Shown here: positions 1 through 10,929 of the stretch, in pieces
How positions within the stretch are numbered: the stretch's first letter is position 1
How the letters are laid out: the number at the start of each line of letters is the position of its first letter
Notes under the pieces: generated by a model
Seen by the model: only the letters and a program-made list of their open reading frames with translations
Database searches by the model: none
Told to the model about the DNA's origin: nothing
Made by a program: the position numbers and the translations under genes
Assembly: GCF_027887165.1 (NCBI RefSeq)
Contig: NC_077229.1
Coordinates: 344,577,380 to 344,641,379, forward strand
Length of the DNA stretch: 64,000 bases
Origin: Monodelphis domestica
Lineage: Eukaryota > Chordata > Mammalia > Didelphimorphia > Didelphidae
Direction: 5' to 3'

Positions 1-59
1 CACTTCTAGACTTCATCTTTACTTAGAAGCATAAGATTTCCAAAGCTAGAAGGAAACAA

Positions 60-200
60 AGAGATCATCTAATCCAGCTCCACCCCCTTCCCATTTTACA
101 GATAAATAAGTCAAGGCACAGGAAGATTGTGATTTGTCCAAATCCACAAAGATAGTAACCATCAGAGGAGAGATTTGAATCCTTGTTCATTCACTTTAGA
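60..200 (-). repeat. MIR-like SINE relic
   Basis: The stretch reads as the reverse complement of a MIR/THER SINE. It has a 'catctaatccagctcc' lead, a 'ttttacagataaataag' segment, then 'gatttgtcc' and 'agagatttgaatcc'. Old, diverged copy. Confidence 0.55.
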
Positions 201-334
201 ACCAGGACCTTGTACTTTGCATCATTGTTCACAGTGGTTCATGCTGGTTCACATCTCAGATGTGCCTCTGAGACCATAGATTTAAAACTAAATGTTATTA
301 GAAAGAGGTCATCTAACCCTAATCAAAGGGAACT

Positions 335-548
335 ATTTTTTCAGTTGTTTTCAGTCATTTCTGACTCTTTATTGACCCCATTCAGGGTTTTCTTAGCAAA
401 AATACTGGAATGATTTGCCATTTCATTCTCCAGCTCATTTTACAGATGAGAAACCTGAGATAGGGTTTAGTGACTTGCTCCCCATGATCATGTAGTTAGT
501 AAGTATCTGAGGCCAGATTTGAACTCAGGAAGATATCTTCCTGTATTT
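335..548 (-). repeat. tRNA-headed SINE with BovB/RTE-like tail (MAR1-like)
   Basis: In minus orientation this carries the tail block seen in full at 3,238-3,460: a 'gtcatttctgactcttt' segment, the 'tactggaatgatttgccatt' core, then the MIR-like 'ttttacagatgag' and 'ggccagatttgaactcagga' body. The tail resembles the 3' end of RTE/BovB LINEs, which are known to mobilise such SINEs. The family name is provisional. Confidence 0.7.
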
Positions 549-1110
549 GTATTAATACCAGGCAATACCAACCAACTACCAACAGACTTCCAGAAATAGG
601 ACAGACAAGCCAGCACCCTGAGGGAGAGACAAAAGGCTGTATGTGTGAGAGAAAAGTGAAAAGCCTGTTTCCACATCCAGAGACCCCAGTGGAAATAGCC
701 CAAAACACTGAATCAAGAGCTCCAAGATTAGCACTACCTCCCTGATCACTAGGGTCACTTCTAGACTGGCCGCCACAGCTAAGAAGAGAGCAGCACCCAT
801 GGAAAGATCATTCAGTAACTGCCTTCATAAGGGTTCCAGCCCCTAATTCCTTAGAAGTCACAACTACTCAAGACCCAGGAGAGAATGTTCTCATTCCAGA
901 GCCCTTAGTGTTGTCAAATGACACCACATCAAGAACAAATGGGGTTTTTATCAATGGAATGGAAACTAAAGATGTCTTAACCATCAGATCTATTGATGCA
1001 ATTTGTCCTTTCCATTTGACTTGCATTTGAAATCTCTCATATGTTGTCTTTCCCAATTAGAACGTGAGCTCTTTGAGAGCATGAGCTATCCATGATATAG
1101 ATCCTACCAT
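549..1110. other. No feature recognised
   Basis: Unassigned sequence. The short ORFs on the minus strand overlap each other in different frames and show no family resemblance I can name. I treat the stretch as old intergenic DNA. Confidence 0.4.
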
Positions 1111-1111
1111 T

Positions 1112-1200
1112 TAGACATTTAAAGGACCACAGGCACAATGTAGTCCAACCCTCTCCTTTTACAGTTGAAGAAGCTACAGCCCAAGGAGGATGCCCCAGAA
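1112..1200 (-). repeat. MIR-like SINE fragment
   Basis: Contains the reverse-complement MIR signature 'gtagtccaaccctctcc' followed by 'ttttacagttgaagaagct'. Short fragment. Confidence 0.5.
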
Positions 1201-1399
1201 GCAGAATGTGAACACCATTCCTCTGATTCCAGACTGTTTTTACTTTGTTTAAAAAAAAAAAAGATATCCTTTGCTTGGGAAAGGAAAGCTGAGTCTGAGC
1301 TGCACAGAGTCAGTAATATTACCTTTCCTCGATGGTTTCCTCCCTGATATATGAGACTATAAAAGCCTCTTCTGGAATATAATTTTCCCACTAATTTTT

Positions 1400-1530
1400 G
1401 GTAGATGTTCACCTGTAAGTACTGGCAAATTGCTTTACCTCTCAGGACCCTACTTGTTATCTCTGTAAATGTAGAAACTGGGCTGGATGGCCTCTGAGGT
1501 ACCTTCTAACTCTAAATCTGTGCACCTCCT
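1400..1530 (+). repeat. MIR-like SINE 3' part
   Basis: Shows the forward MIR run 'tgctttacctctcaggacc', 'tctgtaaatgtagaaactgg' and 'ggatggcctctgaggtacc'. These are the usual 3' core and tail motifs of MIR/THER elements. Confidence 0.55.
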
Positions 1531-1584
1531 TTGAGCAGGCTGAGGCTTTGGCAATTTTTTTTTTAAGACATCATTCAACCCTTA

Positions 1585-1695
1585 GCTGTGTGGCAAGTCA
1601 TTTCACTTTTATGGACCTTGGTCTATTCTTGGGCAATATAGGAGGGATGAACTAAGTGATTTTTAAGATCTCTTCCAAGTCTACCATTCTTTGCC
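1585..1695 (+). repeat. MIR-like SINE 3' part
   Basis: Second forward MIR fragment, with 'gtgtggcaagtcatttcac' and 'atgaactaagtgatttttaa'. It is separated from the previous copy by a short T-rich spacer. Confidence 0.5.
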
Positions 1696-1768
1696 TAATT
1701 AACTCTTATACTCTTTGGACCTTTCTTATCTGAGAAAATTGTCCCTCCAGGTCAGCACTGGGGCTTTT

Positions 1769-1990
1769 TCACAAATCTCCTACCCAACCTAACACAAAAC
1801 AATTCTTATTTCTCAATAGCAAAAGTGACAAGACAGCCCCCACCTCCCACTCCTTCCAGATGGCCTGTGCTAGATGGTATGCTTGCTGCACCAATTTAGA
1901 ATGCTGTACTGCAGTTTCCTTGACAGCAATCTGGGGACCAGAACACTGTTCTGTGGGCACCTGCACCCTTGCCAAGGTGGCAGAGTGATC
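1769..1990 (-). other. Unrecognised 68-codon ORF with coding-like composition
   Basis: A minus-strand ORF begins MARVQVPTEQCSGPQIAVKE and continues with a Gln/His-rich amphipathic stretch (residues ~24-45, ending AQAIWKEW) and a hydrophobic tail. Just upstream on the same strand is a pyrimidine-rich run ending 'tggctttcag', which resembles a splice acceptor. I recognise no domain. It could be an exon, a pseudogene scrap or chance. It sits among MIR relics with no neighbouring exon that I can identify. Confidence 0.2.
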
Positions 1991-1994
1991 TGAA

Positions 1995-2520
1995 AGCCAG
2001 GAGAAAAGCCTTCATCATGGCTTTGACTACTAGTGGCATGGCACAAGTCAGTGCAAACCTTTATCCATCATCACAAGGAAAATATGTACTTGTCTTCCAT
2101 GGAAATCTTACTCTTGGATGCAATTCAAGTCTGTAACTACTTGCCAGCAGCATCTTTTGGTATTTAGCTGGTGAGTTTTTTTTTAATTTTGTTCTCTTTT
2201 TTTTATTAGCAGCTAAAGAAATCTGATCTCAATGAGCTCTTAGATGAAAAAGAAATTAAAAAGAGACATATAAAAATATTGGTCCCACAGTAGTCTTTAT
2301 CTGTATTCCAAAAGCAACTGCCATTTCTAGGAGAAACTTGTACAACAAATAAAAGACTTCCAATTGGCTTCATCAGAAGAAAATGGTTGTGTTCATAAAT
2401 AGCTATGTGGACCCTGGGTAAGTCATTTTTACTGTCATAGTCTCAGTTTCCTTACGTGTAAATAGGTGAATTAGACTGTCCATGTGATCACTTTCAGCAG
2501 GAAAAGTCAGCAAGAATAAT
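1995..2520. other. No feature recognised
   Basis: AT-rich unassigned sequence with short homopolymer runs. Nothing in it resembles a known family, apart from a MIR-like scrap near 2,400-2,470 ('gaccctgggtaagtcatttt'). Confidence 0.35.
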
Positions 2521-2524
2521 AACT

Positions 2525-2815
2525 TATAATCACATGGCAATTTAAAGATTTCAAAGTGCTTTATGTATATTATCATATATTTTGAATGTATATTATGTAT
2601 ATTTATGTATATATTGGGAGACTATAGGTCTCCCAATAATCTTATGGAGCAGTTAATAAAGTTATTAGTATGCCCATTATACATATGAGAAAACAGAGGC
2701 CCAAAGACTTTATGTGACTTGCTCACAATTAAAAAATCATTAAGTATCAAAGGCAGATTTAAATTCAGGTCTTTTGTCACTCCAGGGCTATATCACTCTA
2801 TGCACTCACTCTCCC
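2525..2815 (-). repeat. MIR/THER SINE, minus strand
   Basis: Reverse-complement MIR order: 'caaagtgctttatgtatatt', an AT-rich interruption, 'aacagaggcccaaagact', 'gtgacttgctcac' and 'atttaaattcaggtctt'. Near full length but old. A short 'gtatattatgtatatt' simple-sequence expansion sits inside it at about 2,570-2,620. Confidence 0.65.
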
Positions 2816-3019
2816 CTACCTTTCCTATAATAGCTTACATCCATAGGAACAAAATGCATTGTATAGCCTAGCTTATTTGACTCTTCAGACAACTCTAAGA
2901 AGTAAACAGTAATACTTCACATTTATATCACATATTACAATTTATTAATTCAATTTAGCTTAAGTAGTGCTACCGAGGTACCATGAGCCTTTATTTCATT
3001 GTAAATTAGTACAAAAGAG

Positions 3020-4440
3020 TTTTGAGCTCTTATTATGGGCCAGACATTGTGATAAGCAACAGGAATACAAATACAACCAAAAAAAGGCACAAGATAATAC
3101 CTGCCTTCATGGAGCTTATATTCTAAAAGGGGAAGGCAGCACATAAAGGTGACAAAAGTGAGTATAATTGAGATAAGACAAAGACACAAATTACTTGAAG
3201 CTATAGTGTAATAGATGCATAGGAGAACAAATGAAATAGGGCAGTGAGGAAAGATTTGTCTTCTCAAGCTCAAATCTGGCCTCAAATACTTACTAGCTGT
3301 TTGACTCTGGGCAAATCACTTAACCCTGTTTGCCTCTGTTTCCTCAATGGTAAAACGAGTTGGAGAAGGAAATGGCAAACCACTCCAGTAACTTTGCCCC
3401 AAAAAGCTCCACATGGGATTAGGAAGAGTCAGACACAACTGAAAAACAACCCCAAAACAAAAATGAAATGTTATAAGAGAATCCAAAAGAAACAACTGCT
3501 GTCCAGGTAGGGAGAGGAAGGGGAAAGAAATCAGGGAAGACTTTGTGGAAAAGGTGGGACCCCAGGCTGGACCTTAAAGAACAAGAAGGATTTCGATGAG
3601 CAGGGATGTGTAGGGCAAACCCTTTCAAGCAAGAAGGTCAGCATATGCAAAGACACAAAAGCAAAAAAATATGGGAACAGTGAGTAGTCTGGTTGGGCTA
3701 GAACATGCAAGAATGAAGGAGAGAAGTTTGTGATGAGTTGAGAAGAAAGCTTCAAGCCAGATTATGAAGGGCCCTTACCTGCTAGACTAAGGACTGTACA
3801 GAGAATCATTAAAAGGTGAATAAGAACATGACCCTGTCAGACCTACGAATTGGGAAAATGACTCTCTGGCAATGGTATGATCTTTGAAATAAAAAGGGGG
3901 CAGAGAATTAAACTGAATTAAAAAGAAGTAGAAAGACCAGTTAGGAGGCCACTGCAATAGGTCAGGTGGGTGGTAATGAGGGCCTATATTTAGGGTGATA
4001 GCAGTGGGAGGAGAAATGAAAGGGTGGATACAAGAGGTGTTGTAAAGATGCAATCCACAGGAGTTAGCAACTGATGAAATGTGGAGACTGAGGAAGAGGC
4101 AGAGTCAAGGATAACACCAAGGTCTCAAGGTTAAGTGGGAAGAAAAGTGGTATCTTCAACAGAAATAGGGAAGTTGGGAGGAGGAACAGGTTTGAAAGGA
4201 TAGTTCCGTTGGGGACATGTTTAATTCATGATGACAATAGGTCATTGGTTTGCAAATGTCACATCGGCAGTTGAAAATGCAAAACTGTAGTCCGGAGTAA
4301 GTCAACCCTAAAGATATTTAGATATAGTCCCTCACTAAAACCGGAGAGGATCAAGTTGGTCACTGAGACTGTGGAGAAAGGAGGTACCAAGAACAAAACC
4401 CTAAAGAACCCACATTCAAGGAACAGGAAGAATTAGAGAA
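3020..4440 (-). repeat. L2-type LINE, reverse-transcriptase C-terminal region to 3' end
   Basis: Minus-strand LINE of the L2/CR1 superfamily. The left end carries the usual L2 3' signature in reverse ('ttattatgggccagacattg', 'tgccttcatggagcttata'). Further right, the reverse strand at about 3,940-3,990 translates to ALITTHLTYCSGLLTGL, matching the L2/CR1 motif around ALITTRLDYCNSLLAGL. No long ORF survives. A MAR1-like SINE (3,238-3,460) is inserted in it. The assignment rests on remembered L2 protein motifs. Confidence 0.75.
3238..3460 (+). repeat. MAR1-like SINE with TSD
   Basis: Forward SINE with 'ctcaaatctggcctc', 'gtttgactctgggcaaatca', then the RTE-type tail 'ggcaaaccactccag' and 'agtcagacacaactgaaaa'. 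It is flanked by the 9-bp direct repeat aaatgaaat (3,229-3,237 and 3,461-3,469). The insertion interrupts the L2 element and is therefore younger than it. Confidence 0.8.
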
Positions 4441-4559
4441 ATAAAAAGAGAATGAACTTTTAGAATGGTAGAGGGGGATCAAGAGGGCAGAAGACACAGG
4501 AGAAAAATAAAAGATTCTGGAGAATGAAGACTTTTTTTTTTAAGTTACTAGATTTGGTT

Positions 4560-4855
4560 ATAAAGGTCTGAAGATGGGAGCCAAATTTCAAGAAGTCACA
4601 ACAACTCTGTGAAATAAGAAATATCAATATTAGTCTCATTTTACAAACAAGAAAATTAAAACTCAGGGAGGTTGATGTACCCAAGTTCACAAGAGCTAGT
4701 AGTTATGCCAAGCATTGTTTACTCTGTTCTACAGAGTTGAGATTTAGAGATAATACATGACTTGCCTAAAGCCACATGGCTAGCAGGTTAGACACAAAGC
4801 TAAGATTCAAACAGAGGTCTTCTATCTCCAAATTTACCATGCTGCCAATGATAAA
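4560..4855 (-). repeat. MIR SINE relics, minus strand (two partial copies)
   Basis: Two reverse-complement MIR segments occur in succession. The first has 'gtctcattttacaaacaag' and 'ctcagggaggttgatgtacc'; the second has 'catgacttgcctaaagccac' and 'atggctagcaggttagac'. They are probably separate copies, or one copy with a partial duplication. Confidence 0.55.
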
Positions 4856-4859
4856 CCAG

Positions 4860-5119
4860 ATCAAATAAGATAAATTTAATAAGGATAAATGTCAAGTTCT
4901 TCATTTGGTTTCAAAAAGATCAACTTTACAAATCTAGCGTGGGGGAAGGTATTGCTAGACAAAAATCATTTGCAAAAGATCTGAGGGTTTTAGTTGACTA
5001 CAAACTCCATGTGAGTTAACAGTGTGATATGACAGCCAGAAAAGTCAATACTTTCCCAGGATGTATTAAAAATAATATAGCATTGAGAACAAAGGAAATA
5101 ATTATTCTGTACTTCTCTG
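4860..5119 (+). repeat. L3/CR1-type LINE, left half
   Basis: Forward CR1-clade sequence: 'gatctgagggttttagttga', 'tatgacagccagaaaagtc' and a 'gtattaaaaataatatagca' run correspond to the C-terminal reverse-transcriptase region of L3/CR1 LINEs. It stops abruptly at an LTR insertion and resumes at 6,143. Confidence 0.7.
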
Positions 5120-6142
5120 TGAGGAAATTGAAGGGATTAGGACATCAAGTGGTTAATTATGTGAACTGAGTAAACCACACTGACTCCATTTTGTGATTCA
5201 AATCTAGAGGTAGCTTAGTTTCTCTTCACTTATGGATCTCATCCCAAGTCTGTCTTTTGAAGAAAAAAAAAGGCTATTCAATTGTATTAATTGGAAGAAA
5301 ACCTTATTGCATTATTTAAACCTGACCCTGTGTGTCTGGGAAATTGTACCACTTGTACCTGCTTTACCAAAGATTTAGGTTTGTGTTGGCAAACCTAAAG
5401 TTCACCTGCCAGAGTGTTGGAGGGAGATGCTCCAGTCCTCCTCTCCTAGTGCCTGAGGACATTCCTCGATGGGGGCCATCAGGCTACTATCTGGTGACTC
5501 TGTCAAGGGGTGGTGGACTGATGGCCCCCAAAAATTCCTCACAGGATCTGCCCCCCTACCCAGCAGCCCAATGGGAGTGCTTCCTCCATCCCCTGTCTGG
5601 GGCAAGGGGGGAGGGGGGCCTCACATGTGGCAGAAAGATTGCAGATTGGGCACAAGTTCTCTAAAAGGTTCTCTATCACTGATCTAGGTTATATAGACCA
5701 TAAATGCAGTCAGATCCTAAGATTGATGCAAGGAATGTCTCTTATCATTGTACATCTCAAATATCCTCTATGTCTTATCTGAAAACTGTCCCCATTGTTT
5801 TCATTTTCCTTTGATTGTTTACTGATATTTGGAGAGGAGTGGAATACCTCTTTTCCTGAATCTAGGCAATTGTGTCTGTTTCCAGTTTGGAAATTCCCTA
5901 ATCTTCTGTCAATTAGAAATCGGATTACCTAATGATGTATTGTGCCCTTTTAATTAATTGACCTTATTTTATTAATTGTTTTTAATGTATAAAAGTCTTT
6001 CTCTGTGTTGGAAATCCAACCCTAAGCTGAGGCAAGGGCCTGGTTCTGATTTATTGGCCAGTTGCCACATATTGATTAATAAATTGATATGCTCAGAAGA
6101 TTGAATCTTTGTTTCCTCAGTCATTTTATCTTCCACTCACCA
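5120..6142 (+). mobile_element. Solo LTR of an ERV-type element, inserted in L3/CR1
   Basis: About 1.02 kb beginning TGAGGAAATTG and ending CCACTCACCA, so with canonical TG...CA ends. It contains a TATA-like 'tgtataaaagtc' and a downstream 'taataaattg' polyadenylation-like signal. Six-base flanks match at 5 of 6 positions (tctctg / tatctg). The L3/CR1 match resumes directly after it, so this is a single insertion into that LINE. The family is not recognised. It is a solo LTR fossil with no internal region. Confidence 0.65.
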
Positions 6143-6575
6143 TATCTGTCCTGGTCCATTATGTCAGAAATATTGTGACTGTCCCATTATAGAAATGATG
6201 TAGACAAGTTAGAACATGTCTAGGAGATGATAACCACTATAGTATTTGTGCTGGCTATCTTGCCATGTGATGAGTGGTTCACAGAACTAGGAATATTACT
6301 TAGAAAAGAATAAACTTAGAGGGTGTATTATTGTTATCTCAGGATATCTGAAGGTGAATTTTTTTGGTATAATCCCCAGAGCTCAGATCTAGAAACAATG
6401 TGTCAAAGATTTTGAGGCACAAATTTGATTAAACATAAAGAAAATTTTCCTAAAATGGCTGTCCAAAAGCTGAGTAGGCTGTTTCTAAAGGTAGTTCCTC
6501 CTTTTCCCTACTCATGAAAATCTTTAAGCAATAGCTGAATAACCACTTGTTGGAGATCTTATGGATTCTTATTCA
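6143..6575 (+). repeat. L3/CR1-type LINE, right half and 3' end
   Basis: Continues the element from 4,860-5,119. Segments such as 'gtagacaagttagaacatgt', 'caaaagctgagtaggctgtt' and 'gaataaccacttgttggaga' follow the order of the CR1/L3 3' region, ending near the 'gatcttatgg' terminus. Confidence 0.75.
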
Positions 6576-6731
6576 ATTTGAGATTGAGTTATAATATATT
6601 CAAAGTCCCTACCAATGCTTATAATTCATGATTTATGAAAACTTCCAATAGATTTTATCAGCATTTCCCCCCAGTCTATGATATATTTATCTAACCAGTG
6701 ATTTGTGAACTATATATTATTGCCATAGGGT

Positions 6732-6734
<3 letters not shown>

Positions 6735-6828
<94 letters not shown>
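6735..6828. repeat. (TG)n microsatellite
   Basis: About 94 bp of TG repeat with one 'gag' interruption near 6,778. ORFs of alternating Cys-Val here are artefacts. Confidence 0.98.
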
Positions 6829-6829
<1 letters not shown>

Positions 6830-6830
<1 letters not shown>

Positions 6831-7585
6831 GGGGGGAAGATATCTAAGAAAAGCAATAACATTTGAAGTTATTAGTAGTTTGCCTTTCCATCTGAACTAC
6901 TTATCAAATCACCAACTCCATGGTCACTTTGTTTACAACTAAGAACCACCATGGGAATAAATAAAAGAACCAGATATCAGAGCATAACAATACTAATAGG
7001 TTATTATATGGGAAACTCCTCAAGTATATTTAAAGTATATTTATTTAAATAACTTTTGTATTAAGAAAATAGAGTTGTTAGCATTATTACTGGGTGAACT
7101 GAATTTAATAAAAGAAATAATTATGGAAAATTGAAAATTACCCTTTTAATATATTTCAATTAAATGAGTGGTCACTTAACTCAGGTATAAATAGGCAATT
7201 TGAGAAAAATCCACCACACCAAGAAGTTATTATATAACTGGGTGTGATGCCGGCTGTCTCAATAAGGAACAACTTGAAAAACTTGTACAGTATTTTAATT
7301 TAGTCATCATTAAGTTAGCAAAGATTTGAAATAATTTTCTAAAATAATTAGGGCCTGAAAAGTATATCCATTCCTTGAAATTGTCACTGTCCCTTTGCAC
7401 AATAACCTGATGTCTCTCCTTCCATATCCAAATGGTCATCATTTACTTCTCCCAAACCACATAGCACCAAGACAAAAGATTAGAAAACATACTTTAAAAA
7501 AATAAAAGGAATCTTAAAGAAGATGATACTAACAAGACAGTCATATCATGTCATATTAAGAACTTTCATGAACTGTAGACATACC
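6830..7585. other. No feature recognised
   Basis: AT-rich unassigned block. No SINE, LINE or LTR signature could be matched by eye. Confidence 0.35.
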
Positions 7586-7589
7586 ATGA

Positions 7590-7745
7590 TGTACTAGAAA
7601 ATATGATGGATTTGGTGTCAGAGGGATTGGGGTAGATTTAAATTACTTAGCCTCTCTGGGCCTCAGTTTCCTCATCTGTAAAATATGAAGATTGGACTAA
7701 ATGACCTCTGAATTTTTTTCCATTTCTAAAACTATGATCCTTTGT
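7590..7745 (+). repeat. MIR/THER SINE
   Basis: Forward copy with 'atggatttggtgtcagagg', 'tgggcctcagtttcctcatc' and 'gactaaatgacctctgaat'. Good match to the MIR 3' core. Confidence 0.7.
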
Positions 7746-7919
7746 GCCTGCCCTATTTATAAACTTAAATACAGAATCATTTCCAAATATGACATACCCC
7801 TATGATTCATATTCAGAAGTAAACTTATATAGACGCTTTGTAAATTAGCATATAGAGTCAAAACAGAACTTATTTATGGATCACAGGATAGCAGCACTTT
7901 CTCTTAAAAACAACTTCTG

Positions 7920-8870
7920 ATTTCTCTATTTCTGACAATAGGGCTATTCTTTACTTGGTCTCAAAATCTTCATTTTCTTTATCTTTAACACTTCTTTGTC
8001 TCTCACTACCCCCATCTAATCAATTACCAAACCCTGCCAATTCTACCACAATAATAGTTCTTGGGGCAACTTTCTATTCTCATTGCTACCATGTCAATAC
8101 ATTTTCACCATCTTGAAATGATGGAACTTTGTCCAATTCCAAAAGCTTCCTTCCTTCAAACCATCCATTGTATTACCATAAGACTAATCTTTCTTATTTG
8201 TGGATCTGATGTTCTCACTCCACTGCCCCAAACCTTTCAATGGCTTCTTGTTACATACCAAGAAAAAATAAACTGTATACTTAGCATGGGATTCAAGGTC
8301 CTTTACAACCTGACACCCTTTTTACCTTCCAAATATTATTTCACATTCTCCCCTCTATGTGTACTAAGCTTTAATTAAATTGGACCCCAAGCCCTGTTTC
8401 ATGTACTTAGAATGTTCTCCCTTCATCTCCATTGAAATTCTATCTAATTCTTCAAGTCTCAGCTCAAATGCTATTTCCTCCATAAAGACATCCTTAATCT
8501 TTTTCACAGGAACTGTCTCAGACACATGGCATAGTTTTTTGGCCCTCCCCTGCTATTATATTCTATTCTGCATTTTGTTTTGTCATGTTACTATATAGTG
8601 ATTGCAAATTTTTGTATTGCATCCCTCCCTTCCTACTAGATTACACATAAATTCTATAAGAGCAAGCTTAATTAGCCTTGTATTTTCCCTAGCACCTAAT
8701 AATTATAATAATGATAATTGTAACTTACTTGGTACTTTAAGGATTACCATGTATCTATTTTGATTTGACATGTCATCATAGTACTTTGCACATAGTAGGC
8801 ACCTCATTAATTTCTGATTAAGGGATGAGCGAGTGAATGAATGAATTTATCACAGCAAAACAAGACCCTA
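7920..8870 (+). repeat. L2/L3-superfamily LINE, 3' part
   Basis: Forward CR1-superfamily sequence. Positions ~8,160-8,360 read IRLIFLICGSDVLTPLPQTF and onward, like the SDHVTPLLQSLHWLP motif near the end of L2/CR1 ORF2. Downstream, 'tcaagtctcagctcaaatgc', 'ctccataaagacatcct' and 'tttgcacatagtaggcacc' are the well-known L2 3' motifs. The 105-codon and 72-codon ORFs here are remnants of that coding region, not genes. Confidence 0.7.
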
Positions 8871-8934
8871 ATACTTTTAAAGTTAAAAACTATCTATAGA
8901 ATTAAATTAATTCATATATAAGCACCATCTTCCA

Positions 8935-9130
8935 CATTTAGCCTCTTTTGGTACCCCAACTGCTCCCTCCCTAATTACCTTGTATTTTACCACTTCGTTT
9001 ATATTTGTACTTGTTCTATACATACTTCCACACATCTTTATTGTTTCCCATGTTTGAATAAATATTTATTCATTGAATCACTGCTCCTTGCAAGTAGAGA
9101 TTGTTTTTGGCCTTTGCTCTTGTATACCAA
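8935..9130 (+). repeat. L2/L3-type LINE 3' end fragment
   Basis: Another forward 3' fragment: 'accccaactgctccctccc', 'gaataaatatttattcattg' and 'tgcaagtagagattgttttt'. It directly abuts the RTE copy at 9,131. Confidence 0.5.
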
Positions 9131-9500
9131 GCACCAAGGACTGTTGTTATTGTTATTCAATCATATCTGACTCTTCAAGACCCTATGGGGCACAGCTAGC
9201 CAAGCCCTTCTGTGCTGCACTATCTTTTGAAGTCTGTCCAAGAACACATTCATTGTTTCCATGCTATCTATTCCTATCATCCTCTGCAAACCCCTTCTCT
9301 TTTTCCCTTCAATCTTTCCCAATATCAGAGACTTTTCTAATGAGTCTTGTCCTTTCATTATGTAGCCATTATACAGATTTTAACTTCAGCTTCAGTATTT
9401 GCTTTCCCAGTGAATAGTCTGTAATAATTTCTTTGACTGATTTGAACCCCTTGTTGTCCAAGAGACTCTCAAAAAGTCTTCTCCAGCTCCACAATTTACC
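9131..9500 (-). repeat. RTE/BovB-clade LINE, C-terminal ORF2 and 3' end
   Basis: The minus strand at 9,161-9,358 keeps 65 open codons reading DSLEKSLILGKIEGKKRRGL, then QRMIGIDSMETMN and ending VPHRVLKSQI. This matches the C-terminus of BovB ORF2 (DSLEKTLMLGKIEGRRRRG ... AIHGVAKSRT), which follows the reverse-transcriptase domain. The plus strand shows the BovB hallmarks 'cttttctaatgagtcttg' and 'gtccaagagactctc'. Only the extreme 3' end of the LINE is present. Confidence 0.85.
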
Positions 9501-9694
9501 TGGTGCTTAATTAGTACATGATTGATTAATAAGAGGTATATTTTAGCCATTTGTGTAATATTTCTGAGTGGGGGAACAAGATTTAAATAATTTTTACTTA
9601 AAATTTCAACTCTTTCATCTACTTACAGAAATTCAATGAAGTTCCACAAGAATCTCATTTCTCTCAAGTAAAATAAGAATGATTGCCACAGTAG

Positions 9695-9865
9695 AGACCA
9701 ACATGGTATGGTGAAAAGATCTCTGGGTTTTGAGGTTGAAATCCTAGGTTTGAATCCCATTGACAAGCCATGCTTATCATTTTCAGCTTTCTTCATTGGC
9801 AAAATGAGGAGGTTGGGCTTGATAATGTCTCAGGCCCTTTCTACTATTCTTGACAGTGAAATGGA
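9695..9865 (+). repeat. MIR/THER SINE
   Basis: Forward copy: 'accaacatggtatggtgaaa', 'tctgggttttgaggttgaaa', 'ttcattggcaaaatgaggag' and 'ttgataatgtctcaggccc'. Head to tail are mostly present. Confidence 0.65.
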
Positions 9866-10116
9866 AAAAGATTTAGCTCATATTGCTATTCACTTGTTTA
9901 TTCAACAAAGAGTTATGGTTGAGGCAGCAGTGAAGCACTGAGGGCCAGTGGCCTCAAACACTGTGCTTTTTAACCCTTTATCACGAATCATATGATCAAC
10001 ACTTAAATTTTTTGTTCTCTTCACAGACTTAGAAACACAGAAAGTCTGAACTAAAAGGAACTTTAGCAGTTATCTAATCTAAATACTTGTGGGTTGTTCT
10101 GGTCTGGGGGTTCTTA

Positions 10117-10344
<228 letters not shown>

Positions 10345-10436
10345 TTCCAACATTCTGGTGAAGCCTATGGACCCCTTCTCAGAATAATGTTTTTAAATTA
10401 AAAAAAAATAATAAAACACATAGAAGTGCAAAGGAG

Positions 10437-10585
10437 GTTCAAATCTGGCCTCAGACACTTCCAGCTGTGTGACCCTGGGCAAGTCACTTGCCCCCCATTG
10501 CCTAGCCCTTACCACTCTTCTGCCTTGGAGCCAATAGCACAATATTGACTGCAAGACAGAAGGTAAGGGTTTTTTAAAAAAAAAA
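10437..10585 (+). repeat. WSINE1-type SINE, 5'-truncated, with 13-bp TSD
   Basis: Begins inside the SINE at 'gttcaaatctggcctc', and includes 'gtgaccctgggcaagtcact', 'accactcttctgccttggag' and a poly(A) tail. It is flanked by the exact 13-bp duplication aagtgcaaaggag (10,424-10,436 and 10,586-10,598). The exact TSD and close match to other copies suggest a recent insertion. Confidence 0.9.
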
Positions 10586-10734
10586 AAGTGCAAAGGAGTA
10601 TTTGATTAATAAGGGGCCAAATCAGTGATTTAAGCTGGCTCTCCTGACCCCTTGTTCAATGTGCTTTCCATTAGGCCACCTAGCCTCCTTTGTTAGAACC
10701 ATTAAATGTTGTGTCTGTGTATGTGAACAAAGAG

Positions 10735-10925
10735 ACAAGGGGAAGTAACATAGTACAGTGAAAAGTACATTGCTTCTAGAACCAGAGCACCTGGGCACAA
10801 ACTGCACCCCCAATATTTATAATTTAAATTGAGAATGTCACTTAAAATTCTCTGGCCTCAGTTTCCTCTTCTGTAAAGGAGAGGAAGATGAGATGGCCTC
10901 TGAGTTTCCTTTTAGACATTTAGCC
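10735..10925 (+). repeat. MIR/THER SINE
   Basis: Forward copy: 'catagtacagtgaaaagtac', 'ctggcctcagtttcctcttc' and 'gatgagatggcctctgagtt'. Confidence 0.65.
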
Positions 10926-10929
10926 TAAG

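Noticed and set aside
5332-5687. 110- and 72-codon plus-strand ORFs (Gly/Pro-rich)
   Set aside because: They lie inside the solo LTR at 5,120-6,142 and overlap in different frames. GC-richer LTR sequence explains the open frames.
6739-6942. Cys-Val repeat ORF
   Set aside because: Translation of the (TG)n microsatellite.
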